DNA of 64,000 nt from assembly GCF_021531895.1 (NCBI RefSeq), contig NZ_JAFBIX010000017.1, forward strand, positions 1-64,000, in the 5' to 3' direction. Below the pieces are notes generated by a model. That model was not told the DNA's origin, did no database searches, and saw nothing but the letters and a program-made list of their open reading frames with translations. Made by a program: the position numbers and the translations under genes. Position 1 is the first letter of the stretch; every line of letters begins with the position of its first letter. Shown here in pieces: positions 63,171-64,000 of the stretch. The stretch comes from Faecalicatena contorta. GTDB taxonomy: Bacteria; Bacillota; Clostridia; Lachnospirales; Lachnospiraceae.

Positions 63171-64000
63171 CTACTCCACATTTTTTAATGCCTCTTCCAT
63201 CGGAATCTTTCGGATTCTTCTGAAATCCAGTATTATTACTATCAGGTATCCAAGAAGAACGAAGGAAAACATCTTCACATAGCCCATTGGCTCTATCGTA
63301 AAGGCAAACCATCCATTATATTTAAACATAATGATTTTCCATGCCTGTTTCATTACCGTAGAACCTAATATTACACTTATGGTATCCGCCACAACCACTA
63401 CCATTGTTGTAGATAGCAAATATAGGCTTGCGATCTCACGGTTTTCATAACCAAGAATCTTCGCCATGGAGATTGCCGTTTCGTTCTTTTCGATAATAAG
63501 CTTTGTCAATAGATAAATCAGCACTGCAGATAACAGGATACACAGAATCTGAAAATACTGCATATAGGCTCCCATAGAATGATCTAACTGGTCGCACATT
63601 TTCGTAATATCCTCTTTCGTAATAACTGTCGCGATTTTATCTTCTTCGATATCGGTAATCTCTGTGTCTGAGATATATCCGGTGAACTCCTCCTTGCCCA
63701 GTTCAAATAAAGAACGATATTTTTCAATCGGAAGGAAAACTGCAATACTCTGACATTTTTCATAAATTCCTGATACTTTAAACTGATACTGCTTATGTTC
63801 ATATTTTTCATCCAGCTTAATGATATCTCCCACCTTCAGGTTATACTTCTCACTGAATGGTCGTGAAAGGTACACTTCATTTTCTTCAAGTTCTGATAAG
63901 TTTTCAATCTGGATATATCTGCTGTTATCCCGAATGCCATAAATGGACACTTCTTCATCCAATTCATCCCCTGTCTTCTTTAATGCTTTCATACAGAATT
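63171..64000 (-). CDS. FtsX-like ABC transporter permease (3' part; runs out of the window)
   Basis: About 276 residues are visible and the frame is open to the window edge, so the N-terminal part is missing. ENLSELEENEVYLSRPFSEK is a MacB-type extracellular segment, followed by three membrane helices: ILCILLSAVLIYLLTKLIIE, LYLLSTTMVVVVADTISVIL and MFSFVLLGYLIVIILDFRRI, and the typical tail RRIRKIPMEEALKNVE. Full FtsX/MacB-type permeases of this kind have 700 or more residues. Its ATPase partner and substrate are outside the window. Confidence 0.85.
   Translation of the reverse strand, partial: FCMKALKKTGDELDEEVSIYGIRDNSRYIQIENLSELEENEVYLSRPFSEKYNLKVGDIIKLDEKYEHKQYQFKVSGIYEKCQSIAVFLPIEKYRSLFELGKEEFTGYISDTEITDIEEDKIATVITKEDITKMCDQLDHSMGAYMQYFQILCILLSAVLIYLLTKLIIEKNETAISMAKILGYENREIASLYLLSTTMVVVVADTISVILGSTVMKQAWKIIMFKYNGWFAFTIEPMGYVKMFSFVLLGYLIVIILDFRRIRKIPMEEALKNVE

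Overview
The window looks like a chromosome segment of a gut-type, spore-forming anaerobe of the Lachnospiraceae (Firmicutes/Clostridia). This is inferred from gene content and style: a Csp-type S8 protease, rubrerythrin, a PPi-type phosphofructokinase, GrdX and DUF1638 proteins, DUF2325/DUF3793 proteins, an Rpn-type nuclease, AGGAGG ribosome sites and moderate GC. The genus cannot be fixed from the sequence alone.

Layout. 0.2-3.2 kb: a grdX/DUF1638 pair and a divergent MutS-like ATPase. 3.2-4.7 kb: a graveyard of degenerate repeats resembling IS21-type element ends, plus a DUF4143 ATPase fragment. 4.7-13.8 kb: a complete type I-C CRISPR-Cas locus (cas3-cas5-cas8c-cas7-cas4-cas1-cas2, then leader, 17 repeats and 16 spacers, all read on the minus strand). 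13.9-14.4 kb: a prophage-like scrap (HTH ORF and internally deleted KilA-N gene). 14.5-28.5 kb: housekeeping and surface genes (S8 protease, rubrerythrin, glycosyltransferase, C39-like protease, TSUP transporter, glycerol kinase, Ig-like surface protein with a membrane pseudokinase, PPi-PFK, a DUF1667-like mini-protein, tRNA-Arg, pyridoxal kinase, tRNA-Ser). 28.6-33.1 kb: a potassium module (KtrB, KtrA, a 46-residue membrane peptide, a KdpD-like kinase and a KdpE-like regulator). 33.1-34.5 kb: thiamin salvage (thiW-thiM).

The centre of interest is 34.9-49.7 kb. A strong promoter and a leader RNA ending in an intrinsic terminator drive an 11-gene minus-strand operon of about 11.4 kb. It encodes two complete nitrogenase-like sets (each one NifH-like reductase plus two NifD/K-like subunits) flanking hypF-hypC-hypD-hypE and a TM1266-family protein. 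No hydrogenase, hypA/hypB or nifB is present in the window. Directly downstream, with its own promoter, lies larB-larC-larE for the nickel-pincer nucleotide. The arrangement suggests an undescribed metallo-reductase system that borrows the Fe(CN)2CO assembly machinery, possibly connected with nickel; the function is inference.

49.7-51.1 kb holds two truncated genes (MATE transporter, cyclase). 51.1-56.9 kb: a glycogen synthase with an unusual Lys/Ala/Glu-rich tail, a LiaF/DUF4097 envelope-stress-type pair, an Rpn nuclease, and a DUF2325/DUF3793 pair. 57-63 kb looks like a metal-responsive region: a heterodimeric ABC transporter and the DUF2325/DUF3793 pair share TTAG-N6-CTAA palindromes resembling DtxR/IdeR boxes, and a cobalamin riboswitch plus terminator precedes an exported CbiK-like chelatase lipoprotein and a second lipoprotein. 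The window ends inside an FtsX-like permease gene.
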